A DNA stretch of 36,869 bases, from contig FIZM01000010.1 in the NCBI GenBank assembly GCA_900019985.1, forward strand, positions 1 to 36,869. Direction: 5' to 3'. A model generated the notes under the pieces. That model was not told the DNA's origin. It worked only from the letters and a program-made list of their open reading frames with translations, and made no database searches. The stretch is from an uncultured Clostridia bacterium. Lineage in GTDB: Bacteria > Bacillota > SHA-98 > UBA4971. The translations under genes were made by a program, and so were the position numbers. Positions within the stretch are counted from its first letter, which is position 1. Each line of letters starts with the position of its first letter. Shown here one piece after another: positions 7,985 through 16,870 of the stretch.

Positions 7985-8944
7985 TTACCATGTACTACGG
8001 GTGAGTCTTGTAGTAATCGACCGATTCATGGAGGCATCTTTCGATACTGCCTTGATATCTATGATTTTCTCCCCGTCAGGCAGGGCGTATCTGACATGGA
8101 AAGATCCGTCCGGGCGAAGCTTGACAGGTTGTCCTCCAACCGTAAGATGTGCGTCAGGCTGAGTGGAGCCGTAGATTATCACTTCTACAAGTGCATTCAG
8201 CCAAAACTCCTTTGCCGGCGGCTGCTTTGCCATTCCCGGGCTGGAAATCTCACTGACAAATTCTGAGCCTACGTCCAGGTGCATTCTTTCAGATATGGCA
8301 GAGATTATTTCAGGTGATGCCGGGCTTGCGGTAGGTTTGGAATAGTACCTTTCTATGGCTGAGATCGTCATCCACTCTTCATCAATGATTTCTGAAACGC
8401 CTGCCCTGGGAGTCCTGACTGTGTTAGACCTGGACAAGCATACAAATCTGCCGTCGGGCCCCATGAGTCCCAGTTCTGCACAGTATGATCGGTTAGGCCG
8501 GTCAACGTTTATGTACCAGTTTGTGGCGACATCTCCGATGTCAATATCCATACATCTGTGGGAGTTGTTGCCGTCAAATTCAATATCGGTCACATCATGC
8601 ACTCGAAGGACTCGTCTGGAAGTAGACCATCCTTGCGGCCCCAATTCCGTCGTTACGATATCTGAAATATCTTCAGCGATCTCCCAATACGCGTGGATCC
8701 AATAAGGGTCACGGACCATCAAAACAAGCCTGGTAGAACCATACCCAATGGGAAGCTCATAGTGACTCTCCCACTTGTCTTCCGGGGTTCCGCGGAATTC
8801 GATAGGGGGTTCTCCGACGTGTAATTCGCGAGGCTCAATGACTTCAATCTCAGGGATAGTCTGTGAGATGCTGATTTCCACCGGCTCAGAGGGGCCGGTG
8901 CCTTGGCTGAGGCTATTTTCACTTGTGTTTTCCAATTTCGGCAA
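7985..8944 (-). CDS. DUF4912 domain protein
   Basis: This 319-residue protein carries the DUF4912 signature: a glycine-tyrosine-glycine start followed by RLVLMVRDPYWIHAYWEI (about residues 71-88). Then come a beta-rich segment with VDRPNRSYCAELG and a distal DGSFHVRYALPDG segment. The function of DUF4912 is not established; the domain is often found beside GH57 enzymes, as here. The fold may be a carbohydrate-binding or immunoglobulin-like module (inference). There is no signal peptide or membrane segment; the first 60 residues are acidic and low in complexity. The start is TTG at 8944 because GGGGAGGT lies 7 bases upstream. It precedes the GH57 gene at 6320-7912 and is divergent from the second GH57 gene. 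Confidence 0.85.
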   Translation of the reverse strand: MPKLENTSENSLSQGTGPSEPVEISISQTIPEIEVIEPRELHVGEPPIEFRGTPEDKWESHYELPIGYGSTRLVLMVRDPYWIHAYWEIAEDISDIVTTELGPQGWSTSRRVLRVHDVTDIEFDGNNSHRCMDIDIGDVATNWYINVDRPNRSYCAELGLMGPDGRFVCLSRSNTVRTPRAGVSEIIDEEWMTISAIERYYSKPTASPASPEIISAISERMHLDVGSEFVSEISSPGMAKQPPAKEFWLNALVEVIIYGSTQPDAHLTVGGQPVKLRPDGSFHVRYALPDGEKIIDIKAVSKDASMNRSITTRLTRSTW

Positions 8945-9097
8945 TCAGGTTACCTCCCCACTGAATTGTGTGGACATTTCTAAGCGGACACCTCTGTAAT
9001 AATATCTCTACTGCTGTGCAGGTTTATACCATCGGAATACTGTCTGGGCTTATGACTTACACTAAATATGTTCCATTCTGGAAAGGAGGACAAAAAA
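8945..9097. promoter_or_regulatory. Divergent promoter region between the two alpha-glucan operons
   Basis: These 153 bases separate the start of the DUF4912-GH57 operon (minus) from the second GH57 gene (plus), so promoters for both must lie here. I could not find a -35/-10 pair good enough to place either one. The two ribosome-binding sites are clear: GGGGAGGT read on the minus strand, and AAAGGAGG at about 9082-9089. Confidence 0.5.
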
Positions 9098-10744
9098 ATG
9101 TCAATCGGGTCGCTTGTACTCGTTCTCCACAGCCACCTGCCGTACTGTAGAAAGGCAGGGGTATGGCCTTTCGGTGAGGAGTGGGTTTTTGAGGCTATGG
9201 CGGAAACGTACATACCGCTTTTGGATATTATCAATTCTCTGGCTGACACTGACGCCTTTGGCAGTTTTACAATAGGATTTACACCTGTGCTGCTCGATCA
9301 ATTGCAAGATCCGTATATGCTCCTCCGGTTCGACGAGTACTTAGACGCTAAGATCGCTGCAGCAGAGGCTGACATTGCACGATTCAAGGCTGAGAGGGAA
9401 TGGAGCTTTCAAGAGCTGGCCAAGTTCTACAGGGAACGGTATGAAAAAGTAAAGAGCAGTTTTCATCTTCGGTACGACAGAGACCTGGTGAGTGCATTTC
9501 GGGCACTTCAAGACAGGGGATTGGTTCAGATCGTGGCCGGAGCGGCTACCCATGCATACTTGCCGCTTCTCTCCACTGAGAACTCTGTCTATTCCCAGCT
9601 AAAACTCGGGCGTGATGTATATACAGAGAGCTTCGGGCGTCCTCCGGAAGGGATTTGGCTGCCTGAATGCGGGTATCGCCCGCCGTCAGAGACGACCAGT
9701 GTTGATAGGGTGCTCAAGGATTTAGGATATACTTACTTTTTTGTTGATGCCCATGCAATCGAAGGCGGGGCTCCGATAAGCGTGTACTCAGATAGATCGC
9801 TGAGAAAGCCTGAGGTGAAACCTGCTATCCGAAAACGAACACAAGATTATACCTCGTATCTTCCGTACCTGCTTTCAGGAAGCGGAATCGCAGTCCTCGG
9901 GAGAAACCAGCGTACCGCCTTGCAAGTATGGTCTTCAGAATGGGGCTACCCAGGTGACGGGAACTACCGGGAATTCCACAGGCGTGATCCTGTTTCCGGT
10001 TTCGGTTACTGGAAAGTTACCAGTCGATTAGTGGATCTCTCTGCTAAGGAAGTATATGATCCCGATGCCGCTCTTCGGCGAGCAAAGGAGCATGCAGATC
10101 ACTTTGCCGGCTTAGTGGAACGGCTTCTCTTGGATTTCAACAGAGAAACCGGGAATCAGGGGGTTATTGTAGCTCCCTTCGATATGGAGCTTTTCGGCCA
10201 TTGGTGGCTGGAAGGCCTTGATTGGCTAAGGTGGACATTGGAAAGCCTCGGTAAGAGCCCCCATGTAGAGGTCTTGTCTGCTTCAAGTTGCCTGAAAAAA
10301 CACGTGCCGCATCAGGAGATCGATTTGTTTGAAAGCTCATGGGGCTTAGGTGGGGGCCACTATATCTGGGACAATGATTTGACCGGCTGGATGTGGCAGG
10401 AGATTCACAATGTAGAAAAGGAGATTTGCAGCGCTGCATCGCAAATAAGCAGTAGGCACGGGCAAGAGCAGGACACCGATGACGCGGCTTTGAGAAACAG
10501 GCTCTTGAAGCAGGCTGCCCGTGAGGCCATGCTCCTTCAAAGCAGTGATTGGCCTTTCCTTGTCACCACTCGACAAGCAAGAGACTACGGAGAGCGGAGA
10601 TTCCTCGAACACAGGCACAGATTCGAACGATTGGCCCATGCATTGTCCAAGGATGTGATATCGCCTGACATCATTGACTACTTAGAGCAAGTCGAGTCTA
10701 TTGATGCCGTGTTCCCCGACATTGATTTTACCCTGTTCATGTAG
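9098..10744 (+). CDS. Second GH57 branching enzyme-type protein
   Basis: This 548-residue GH57 protein is a distant paralogue of the one at 6320-7912. It has HSHLPY (11-16), WLPECGYRP with nucleophile Glu190, APFDMELFGHWW with Asp362, and a C-terminal SSDWPF in the helical domain, so both catalytic carboxylates are present. I start it at the ATG at 9098 because AAAGGAGG sits 8 bases upstream; an upstream in-frame ATG at 9068 has no such site. It probably acts on the same cytoplasmic alpha-glucan. Two GH57 enzymes might split work, one branching and one transferring or trimming (inference). Confidence 0.88.
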   Translation: MSIGSLVLVLHSHLPYCRKAGVWPFGEEWVFEAMAETYIPLLDIINSLADTDAFGSFTIGFTPVLLDQLQDPYMLLRFDEYLDAKIAAAEADIARFKAEREWSFQELAKFYRERYEKVKSSFHLRYDRDLVSAFRALQDRGLVQIVAGAATHAYLPLLSTENSVYSQLKLGRDVYTESFGRPPEGIWLPECGYRPPSETTSVDRVLKDLGYTYFFVDAHAIEGGAPISVYSDRSLRKPEVKPAIRKRTQDYTSYLPYLLSGSGIAVLGRNQRTALQVWSSEWGYPGDGNYREFHRRDPVSGFGYWKVTSRLVDLSAKEVYDPDAALRRAKEHADHFAGLVERLLLDFNRETGNQGVIVAPFDMELFGHWWLEGLDWLRWTLESLGKSPHVEVLSASSCLKKHVPHQEIDLFESSWGLGGGHYIWDNDLTGWMWQEIHNVEKEICSAASQISSRHGQEQDTDDAALRNRLLKQAAREAMLLQSSDWPFLVTTRQARDYGERRFLEHRHRFERLAHALSKDVISPDIIDYLEQVESIDAVFPDIDFTLFM

Positions 10745-10778
10745 TGGCAGGGATTCCGGACGAAGTGTTGAATCTCTT

Positions 10779-10819
10779 CGCCTGGGATGGTGTTCCCGGG
10801 CCAAGCGCCGGCCCAGGCG
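10779..10819 (+). promoter_or_regulatory. GC-rich hairpin in the leader of the amino-sugar operon
   Basis: CGCCTGGG (10779-10786) is a perfect inverted repeat of CCCAGGCG (10812-10819), and an inner GGGCC/GGCCC pair could compete with it. No T-run follows, so it is not a standard intrinsic terminator. It lies 15-30 bases before the ribosome-binding site (GAGGAGG) of the gene at 10852 and could be a leader element or only a processing hairpin. Confidence 0.4.
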
Positions 10820-10851
10820 CATTACCCCGGGTCGAGGAGGATAGTAACTGA

Positions 10852-11586
10852 ATGAAGCTTGTAGCTGATCTTCACACTCATACTGTAGCCAGCGGACATG
10901 CTTATTGCTCTGTCAATGAAATGGCTCAGGCTGCTGCCGATGTTGGTCTGGAAATGATCGCCATAACTGATCACGGACCCAATATGCCTGGCGGGCCCCA
11001 TCTATACCACTTCGGTAGTATTCATGTAGTCCCGTCTGTCATAGCCGGCGTCAGGGTGCTAAAAGGCGTTGAAGCGAACATAGCAGGACCTGGCGGAGAG
11101 CTTGATCTTCCTGATCTTCCTCTTTCCGAACTGGATATTGTATTTGCCGGATTCCACACTCATACAGGTTATGATGACAGCGGAATCGTGAAGAACACCC
11201 ATGCGCTGATAAGGACTATGGAAAACCCACACGTAGACGGTATCGTCCACCCCGGGAACCCCACGTATCCGGTGGATATCGATGAAGTAGTCAGAGCAGC
11301 TAAAGACCTTGGCAAGCTCATAGAGATCAATAATGCATCTCTTACTGTCGCCAGGTGGGGCAGTTGGGAAAACTGTGTCAAGTTCGTTGAGAAGGCAGCT
11401 GAATACGGCGCAACGATAGTGATCTGCAGCGACGCTCATCATACCTCTTTGGTAGGTGATTTTGATAAGGCCGTAGAACTTGTAAAATCAGTAGGGTTTG
11501 ACAGTGAGTTGGTGCTAAACACTGATGTCAATAAGATACGCGAGTTCTTGGCTGATAGAGGGAAGAGAGGAAAGGTGCGGAAGTAG
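10852..11586 (+). CDS. PHP-domain phosphoesterase (YcdX-type)
   Basis: This 244-residue protein has the PHP metal-binding motifs: DLHTHT near the N-terminus (6-11), ITDHGP, GVEANI, FHTHTG, HPGNP and CSDAHH. These His/Asp residues build a tri-metal site that hydrolyses phosphate esters. The length fits the stand-alone YcdX-like family rather than polymerase PHP domains. The substrate is unknown. Its place as first gene of an amino-sugar operon, ending 2 bases before the GlcNAc-kinase-like gene, suggests a sugar phosphate (inference). ATG at 10852 has GAGGAGG upstream. Confidence 0.85.
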   Translation: MKLVADLHTHTVASGHAYCSVNEMAQAAADVGLEMIAITDHGPNMPGGPHLYHFGSIHVVPSVIAGVRVLKGVEANIAGPGGELDLPDLPLSELDIVFAGFHTHTGYDDSGIVKNTHALIRTMENPHVDGIVHPGNPTYPVDIDEVVRAAKDLGKLIEINNASLTVARWGSWENCVKFVEKAAEYGATIVICSDAHHTSLVGDFDKAVELVKSVGFDSELVLNTDVNKIREFLADRGKRGKVRK

Positions 11587-11588
11587 GG

Positions 11589-12581
11589 ATGGGGCTTATT
11601 GTTGCACTGGATGCAGGGGGCACGAGAACTGACTGCCTCATCGGGAAGACAGACGGGGAGATCCTGGCAAAGCTGGCTGCCGGCCCTGCCAATTACCACT
11701 TGGTTGGAATAGACGGTGTCACAAGTACCATACGCCGGCTGCTTCGAGAGGCGGACAAGTGCCTGATACATGAAAAACCTACGTTTGAATTGATGTGGAT
11801 GGGTATTGCAGGTTTGGATCGTCCAGGAGAGAGGGAGCAGCTTGCAGCACCTATTCGAGATATGCAAGTGGCAAAGAGGGTCGTTATAGATAATGACGGT
11901 GTAGTAGCACTTGCCAGCGGAACAATGGGAGGTCCCGGAATCGTTGTAATTGCAGGCACAGGTTCATTGGCGTTTGGCGTTAATGAAGAAGGGAAGCGAG
12001 CAAGGTCAGGAGGCTGGGGATATATCCTGGGGGATGAAGGCAGCGCATACTACATAGGCCACAAGGCTCTTAATGCTGTAACCCAAGCTAAAGACGGCCG
12101 CAACAAACCGACTGTCTTGTCTCAAGCAATCATTAGCCATTTTAAAATAAACAGTGTAGATGATCTTGTGGGATTGGCGTATGGCGGGAGATTAGGTAGA
12201 ATTGAAATTGCGAATTTATCTCCCATTGTGGCGGAAGCAGCTGATAAAGGAGACGAAGTAGCTTCTGAGATCCTTGACCTGGCCGGCACTGAACTGGGGA
12301 TTGCAGCCTGCGCTGTGGCAAAGGCGCTGAATATGGAAGATACGCGGTTTCCATGTGTCACTACAGGCGGGGTTTTCAAGTCAGGCAGGCGGGTTACTGA
12401 CGCTCTTATGCGTGAATTGATGAAGGCGGCTCCCGGAGCAATACTCACTCAACCTCAATTCCCTCCTGTAGCCGGCGCATATTTCCTGGCCCTACAGGAA
12501 CTTGGGGTCTCCGTTAATGAGGATGTGGTGGAGCGCGTAAGGAGGTCGCTGGCAAGGCTCGAACCTTCTGTCGGTGTCTGA
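11589..12581 (+). CDS. BadF/BadG-family N-acetylglucosamine kinase
   Basis: This 330-residue ASKHA-fold kinase has the first phosphate loop LDAGGTRTD, the acceptor region GIAGLDRPGE, DNDGVVAL, the second phosphate loop IAGTGSLAFG, and GWGYILGDEGSAYYIG, which is typical of GlcNAc kinases of the BadF/BadG/BcrA/BcrD group. It likely phosphorylates GlcNAc (or a related sugar) with ATP in the cytoplasm. The product fits the next gene, GlcNAc-6-phosphate deacetylase, whose ribosome site AAGGAGGT overlaps this gene's stop. Family members with other substrates exist, so the substrate call depends on context. Confidence 0.85.
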   Translation: MGLIVALDAGGTRTDCLIGKTDGEILAKLAAGPANYHLVGIDGVTSTIRRLLREADKCLIHEKPTFELMWMGIAGLDRPGEREQLAAPIRDMQVAKRVVIDNDGVVALASGTMGGPGIVVIAGTGSLAFGVNEEGKRARSGGWGYILGDEGSAYYIGHKALNAVTQAKDGRNKPTVLSQAIISHFKINSVDDLVGLAYGGRLGRIEIANLSPIVAEAADKGDEVASEILDLAGTELGIAACAVAKALNMEDTRFPCVTTGGVFKSGRRVTDALMRELMKAAPGAILTQPQFPPVAGAYFLALQELGVSVNEDVVERVRRSLARLEPSVGV

Positions 12582-12593
12582 AGGAGGTCGCGT

Positions 12594-13790
12594 ATGATAA
12601 TAAAAGGCGCAGACATTTTGACTCCCCAAGGCATAATAGAATCAGGAATTATCGAGATTAAAGACGGTATTATAACGAGAATCAGCCCTCCGGAGTGCGG
12701 ATGCGAAGGTGCCGGACGGACATGCGGATGTGTAGACGAACACAGCGTGATTGATGCGACAGGTTTGACAGTGGTTCCCGGGTTTATAGATATTCATGCC
12801 CATGGCGGCGGAGGATGCGACATCGAAGACGGCAATTTCGAATCTTTGGAGAAGATGTGCATTACCCATGCAGCCCACGGTACCACGGGAATCCTCCCTG
12901 CCACTACGTCGCCTCCTCGAGGCCTGCTTCTGGAAGTCGCCGGGCTGTTCAGGAGTTATACAGGTAGGCCTACCTCTCGTGGCGCTGAGGTCCTGGGGAT
13001 CCACCTTGAAGGGCCATGGCTTAATCCTAAAATGAAAGGCGCTCAACCCTTATCAGGTATAAGAAGGCCTTCCATAGACGAGCTGGACCGGCTTATCGAT
13101 GCATCGTCCGGTAATATCAGGATGGTTACTCTTGCACCTGAAATGCCTGGGGCATTGGACCTTATTCGGCATGCAAAGGATTCCGGGCTCATAGTCTCTC
13201 TCGGACATTCATCTGCCACGTATGACCAGGTTCTTGCTGCGGTGGATAAAGGAGCAACCCACATAACACATGCTTACAACGCCATGAGCGGTCTGCACCA
13301 CAGAAACCCCGGGATGGTCGGGGCAATGCTTTCCTGTGACAGGCTGACAGTAGATGTGATCCTCGACGGATTTCACATCCATCGTGCTGCTGCCAAAATA
13401 CTTCTGAAGTGCAAAGGCAAGGATAATGTTGCATTGATAACAGATGCTACAATGGCTGCAGGCATGCCGGAAGGCGAGTATGAGCTGGGCGGACAAAAAG
13501 TTATTCACAAAGACGGAGCAGTCAGGCTTCCTGACGGAACCCTTGCCGGTTCTGCACTTACCATGGATAAGGCAGTCAGATATCTGGTACTGGAACTCGG
13601 ATGCTCCCTGAGCGATGCTGTTAAGATGGCATCTCAAACTCCTGCCCGGATTTTGGGTCTAGACAAAAAGAAAGGCAGTGTGGAAGTGGGGAAAGACGCA
13701 GACCTTGTTCTGTTGGATAAGGATCTGCAAGTTAAGGCGACATTTGTGTGCGGTGATCCGGTGTATGTGCAAGAAGGCGTCCTCCGGTAA
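12594..13790 (+). CDS. nagA: N-acetylglucosamine-6-phosphate deacetylase with a Cys-rich insert
   Basis: This 398-residue amidohydrolase converts GlcNAc-6-P to GlcN-6-P and acetate. Motifs in order are DIHAHGGGGCD (66-76), LEGPWLNPKMKGAQ, GHSSATYDQ, THAYNAMSGLHHRNPG and LITDATMAAGMPEGEY, which holds the catalytic Asp; all fit NagA. Between strand residue 30 and the metal-binding HxH there is an extra loop with Cys35-Gly-Cys37 and Cys44-Gly-Cys46, which most NagA proteins lack as far as I recall. It might bind a metal or form disulfides (inference). ATG at 12594 with AAGGAGGT upstream. It lies between the GlcNAc kinase and nagB. Confidence 0.93.
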   Translation: MIIKGADILTPQGIIESGIIEIKDGIITRISPPECGCEGAGRTCGCVDEHSVIDATGLTVVPGFIDIHAHGGGGCDIEDGNFESLEKMCITHAAHGTTGILPATTSPPRGLLLEVAGLFRSYTGRPTSRGAEVLGIHLEGPWLNPKMKGAQPLSGIRRPSIDELDRLIDASSGNIRMVTLAPEMPGALDLIRHAKDSGLIVSLGHSSATYDQVLAAVDKGATHITHAYNAMSGLHHRNPGMVGAMLSCDRLTVDVILDGFHIHRAAAKILLKCKGKDNVALITDATMAAGMPEGEYELGGQKVIHKDGAVRLPDGTLAGSALTMDKAVRYLVLELGCSLSDAVKMASQTPARILGLDKKKGSVEVGKDADLVLLDKDLQVKATFVCGDPVYVQEGVLR

Positions 13791-13847
13791 AGTGACGTTT
13801 GAGTTTTCCACGGAATCTGGCTTGAAGCTTCGATAGGAGGCGACAGC

Positions 13848-14630
13848 ATGAAAGTAATTATTGCCGATGACTATGAGATTATGAGTAGAGAGGCGGCTAA
13901 GGTTGTAGCTGCCGAAATAGAAAAGAACCCTGACTGTGTCCTTGCACTGCCTACAGGCGGAACCCCCCTCGGCTTTTACGCGGAACTGGTCAGGATGCAT
14001 AAAGAGGAAGGCTTGGATTTTTCCCGTGTCACTACATTCAATCTCGATGAGTACCTGGGGCTTCCTGAAACTCACAAATCCAGCTATGCCTTTTACATGT
14101 ATGACAACTTCTTCAATGATGTTAACGTAAACCGAGATAGGGTACATATTCCTCGTGGGCTTGCAGAGGATCCTCACGAGGAAGCAGCCGCGTACGAACG
14201 CGAGATCAAGAAGGCAGGCGGGATTGACCTGGCTGTACTCGGTATAGGGCGTAACGGGCATATCGGTTTTAATGAGCCGAAGACGGAATTCGGTTCGCTT
14301 ACTCGTCCGATCTACCTTGCAAAAAGGACTATTGAAGCTAACGCAAGGTTTTTTGATGATGATCCTGACGCTGTGCCGCGGCAAGCGATTTCCATGGGAA
14401 TCAAGACGATAATGAATTCACGCAAGATTATTCTACTTGCCAACGGCCCTGAGAAGTCCGGTGCCATCTATCAGACTATACATGGGCCTGTAACAGATAT
14501 GGTTCCCAGTTCAGTCCTGCAGCTTCACCCGGATTGCACCGTTTTCTTGGATAGGGATGCTGCATCCGAGCTAAAGCCGCCATCTGATGATGTTGTCCAG
14601 GGACCCGGCATAATGAGTATGGTATACTGA
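13848..14630 (+). CDS. nagB: Glucosamine-6-phosphate deaminase
   Basis: This 260-residue protein converts GlcN-6-P to fructose-6-P and ammonia, feeding amino sugars into glycolysis. Motifs: LPTGGTPLGFY for phosphate binding, FNLDEYLGL with the catalytic Asp, and LGIGRNGHIGFNEP with the active-site His. ATG at 13848 follows AGGAGGCGAC. It is 57 bases after nagA and completes the kinase-deacetylase-deaminase route. The next gene, 85 bases on, is rapZ. Confidence 0.95.
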   Translation: MKVIIADDYEIMSREAAKVVAAEIEKNPDCVLALPTGGTPLGFYAELVRMHKEEGLDFSRVTTFNLDEYLGLPETHKSSYAFYMYDNFFNDVNVNRDRVHIPRGLAEDPHEEAAAYEREIKKAGGIDLAVLGIGRNGHIGFNEPKTEFGSLTRPIYLAKRTIEANARFFDDDPDAVPRQAISMGIKTIMNSRKIILLANGPEKSGAIYQTIHGPVTDMVPSSVLQLHPDCTVFLDRDAASELKPPSDDVVQGPGIMSMVY

Positions 14631-14715
14631 AAGTGTTAAACTACACTGTTCGACCGGGACTCGTGTTGTCGATTGTGACCGACTGAATGCCGGCAACAGG
14701 CGGAGGGATCTGGCT

Positions 14716-15597
14716 TTGCATGAAGGGCGATTCATAATAATCACAGGGCTTTCAGGTGCAGGCAAGAGTGAGGCTGTGCGTGCACTTGAAGATCTCGGTT
14801 TCTTTTGTGTTGATAATCTTCCGCCTACACTGATCCCGAAATTTGCTGAACTCGCGTCACAATCCGAAGGCAAGATTGATAGAATAGCCTTAGTGGTGGA
14901 TATAAGGAGCCGCGAGTTCTTCGATAAGCTGTTTTATGTGCTAGATGACCTCGAGGAAATGGGAGTCAATTACGAGATTCTGTTCCTTGAGGCGTCTGAT
15001 GAAGCTCTTGTACGGAGGTTTAAAGAGACCAGGAGACGTCATCCTCTTTCCGCAGAAGGCGGTATTGTTGAGGGTCTCAGCGAAGAGCGCAGAAAGCTTG
15101 AACAGGTCCGCGAGAAAGCTTCTCGCATCATAGATACATCAAATATTACCCCTAAACAACTTCGCGAGCGAATCGCATCCAGTTTTTCCCAAAAGAGTCC
15201 CAGCAAGGGAATTGACGTGATCATAGTGTCCTTTGGATTCAAGCATGGAATACCTATGGATGCGGATCTTGTTTTTGATGTAAGGTTTCTGCCGAATCCC
15301 CATTATGTGGACGCTTTGCGCCCGCTTACGGGAGAATCTGATGCAGTCAGAGACTATGTGTTCCGTTCCAAGGTGACGAAGTCCTTCCTTGATAAGCTGT
15401 TTGAACTTATGGGGTTTCTCTTGCCACAATACACGAAGGAGGGGAAGACTCAACTCATAATCGGGATAGGATGCACCGGAGGGAGGCACCGTTCTGTTGC
15501 GATTGCAAATCGCCTGGCTGGTTTCTTGAAGGAACAAGGATACAATGTCACAGTGGAACACAGGGATAAAGACATCCCGGAGAGACTGGCTGAGTAG
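14716..15597 (+). CDS. rapZ: RapZ/YvcJ nucleotide-binding protein
   Basis: The 293-residue protein has Walker A GLSGAGKS (11-18), DIRSREF around 62-68, and the C-terminal GCTGGRHRSV (252-261) characteristic of RapZ. In E. coli RapZ senses GlcN-6-P and guides small-RNA control of glmS; in B. subtilis YvcJ is a GTP/ATP-binding protein of less clear role. TTG at 14716 is chosen because CGGAGGGA lies 7 bases before it. The gene follows nagB directly, which is of interest given the GlcN-6-P sensing known for E. coli RapZ. gckA (yvcK) follows 13 bases later. Confidence 0.95.
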   Translation: MHEGRFIIITGLSGAGKSEAVRALEDLGFFCVDNLPPTLIPKFAELASQSEGKIDRIALVVDIRSREFFDKLFYVLDDLEEMGVNYEILFLEASDEALVRRFKETRRRHPLSAEGGIVEGLSEERRKLEQVREKASRIIDTSNITPKQLRERIASSFSQKSPSKGIDVIIVSFGFKHGIPMDADLVFDVRFLPNPHYVDALRPLTGESDAVRDYVFRSKVTKSFLDKLFELMGFLLPQYTKEGKTQLIIGIGCTGGRHRSVAIANRLAGFLKEQGYNVTVEHRDKDIPERLAE

Positions 15598-15610
15598 GAG
15601 AGTCACTATA

Positions 15611-16870
15611 ATGAAGTCTGTTAGGAAGCTTTATCCTCACCTTGACTTGAAGAAATGGTCTTTGGTGTTTGCAGTTGGAGTAGGACTGACAATAGCAGGC
15701 ATCATATCTCTTTCATACAGATGGATGCCTGGCCTTGTCATGGGGCTCGTAGGCGTTGTCATGACTGTCTTTTCCGCCGTGGTGGTGGTTAGACTAGTCA
15801 TCAAAGCCCTTACACCGGATTACGGTGAAAATGTTGTAGAGGTCCTCCACAAGAGGTATGAGCTTGTGCTTGGCCCTAAGATAGTCGTTGTAGGCGGTGG
15901 CACCGGTTTATCTACACTGCTTAGAGGATTAAAGGAGTTCACGGGAAATCTGACAGCCATAGTCACAGTGGCTGATGACGGAGGGAGTTCAGGGAGACTC
16001 AGAAAGGAAATGGGAGTGCTTCCCCCGGGCGATATCCGTAACTGCCTTGTGGCGCTTGCTGATTCCGAGCCTCTTATGGCTCGTCTTTTTGAATATAGGT
16101 TCCCTGAAGGCAACTCCTCAGGGCTGGGAGGGCATAACTTCGGGAACCTGTTTATCGCAACAATGTCTGCGATTACCGGCGATTTTGAAGAGGCGGTGAA
16201 GGAATCCAGCAGGGTGTTAGCGGTAAGAGGCCGGGTGCTTCCCTCAACTCTAGACGATGTGGTCCTTGTCGCCCATTGTCAAGGGGGAAATGTGGTATAT
16301 GGTGAATCGACTATTGGGAAGTGCGGGGTGCGCATAGAGAAGGTATCCCTCCTGCCGGAGAATGCAAAGGCGCTTCCTGAGGCTCTTGAAAGCATTGCTG
16401 ATGCAGATGCCATTGTGCTGGGTCCGGGGAGCCTGTTTACCAGTGTAATTCCTAATCTGCTTGTGGAAGGGATTAAAGAAGCGATCCTGAAGAGCAATGC
16501 ACCCAGGATATACGTGTGTAATGTAATGACCCAGCCCGGAGAAACCGACGGATTTACTGCCGCAGACCATGTGGAGGCTATTATAGATCACGCAGGGAAC
16601 GGATTCATCGACTATGTTGTGGTAAACCGAAGCCGTGTTCCACCGAAGCTGGCTGAGAAGTACAGCGTTGAAGGCGCGTATCCGGTCAAAGTTGACAGAG
16701 ACAGGCTAAGGCGGTTTGGAATCAGGATCGTAGAAGAAGACTTAATGTCTACCGCAAACTACGCCAGACACGATTCTATGCGCGTTGCTGAAACGTTGCT
16801 CCGTATTATTTCAGAGGACGAGAAATCGCAGAAAAAGAGGGCGATTTGGATCAGTCAAAAGTCAAGATAA
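15611..16870 (+). CDS. yvcK: GckA/YvcK-family protein with N-terminal membrane anchor
   Basis: This 419-residue protein has two predicted membrane helices (about 17-35 and 40-64). They precede a CofD-like domain with VVVGGGTGL (92-100), ADDGGSSGRLR (121-131) and LPPGDIRNCL. YvcK proteins bind UDP-sugars and are needed for growth on gluconeogenic carbon and for cell shape in B. subtilis. The B. subtilis protein is soluble; membrane-anchored forms occur in some Clostridia. ATG at 15611 has TAGGAGAG 8 bases upstream. The reading frame extends upstream to a GTG inside rapZ, but that has no ribosome site. The 3' end overlaps convergent spmB by 20 bases. Confidence 0.92.
   Translation: MKSVRKLYPHLDLKKWSLVFAVGVGLTIAGIISLSYRWMPGLVMGLVGVVMTVFSAVVVVRLVIKALTPDYGENVVEVLHKRYELVLGPKIVVVGGGTGLSTLLRGLKEFTGNLTAIVTVADDGGSSGRLRKEMGVLPPGDIRNCLVALADSEPLMARLFEYRFPEGNSSGLGGHNFGNLFIATMSAITGDFEEAVKESSRVLAVRGRVLPSTLDDVVLVAHCQGGNVVYGESTIGKCGVRIEKVSLLPENAKALPEALESIADADAIVLGPGSLFTSVIPNLLVEGIKEAILKSNAPRIYVCNVMTQPGETDGFTAADHVEAIIDHAGNGFIDYVVVNRSRVPPKLAEKYSVEGAYPVKVDRDRLRRFGIRIVEEDLMSTANYARHDSMRVAETLLRIISEDEKSQKKRAIWISQKSR

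Noticed and set aside
9068-9097. Upstream ATG for the second GH57 gene
   Set aside because: The strong AAAGGAGG lies between the two candidates and is correctly spaced for the ATG at 9098.
15545-15610. Upstream GTG start for yvcK inside rapZ
   Set aside because: No ribosome site lies there, while TAGGAGAG precedes the ATG at 15611, which gives the normal N-terminus.
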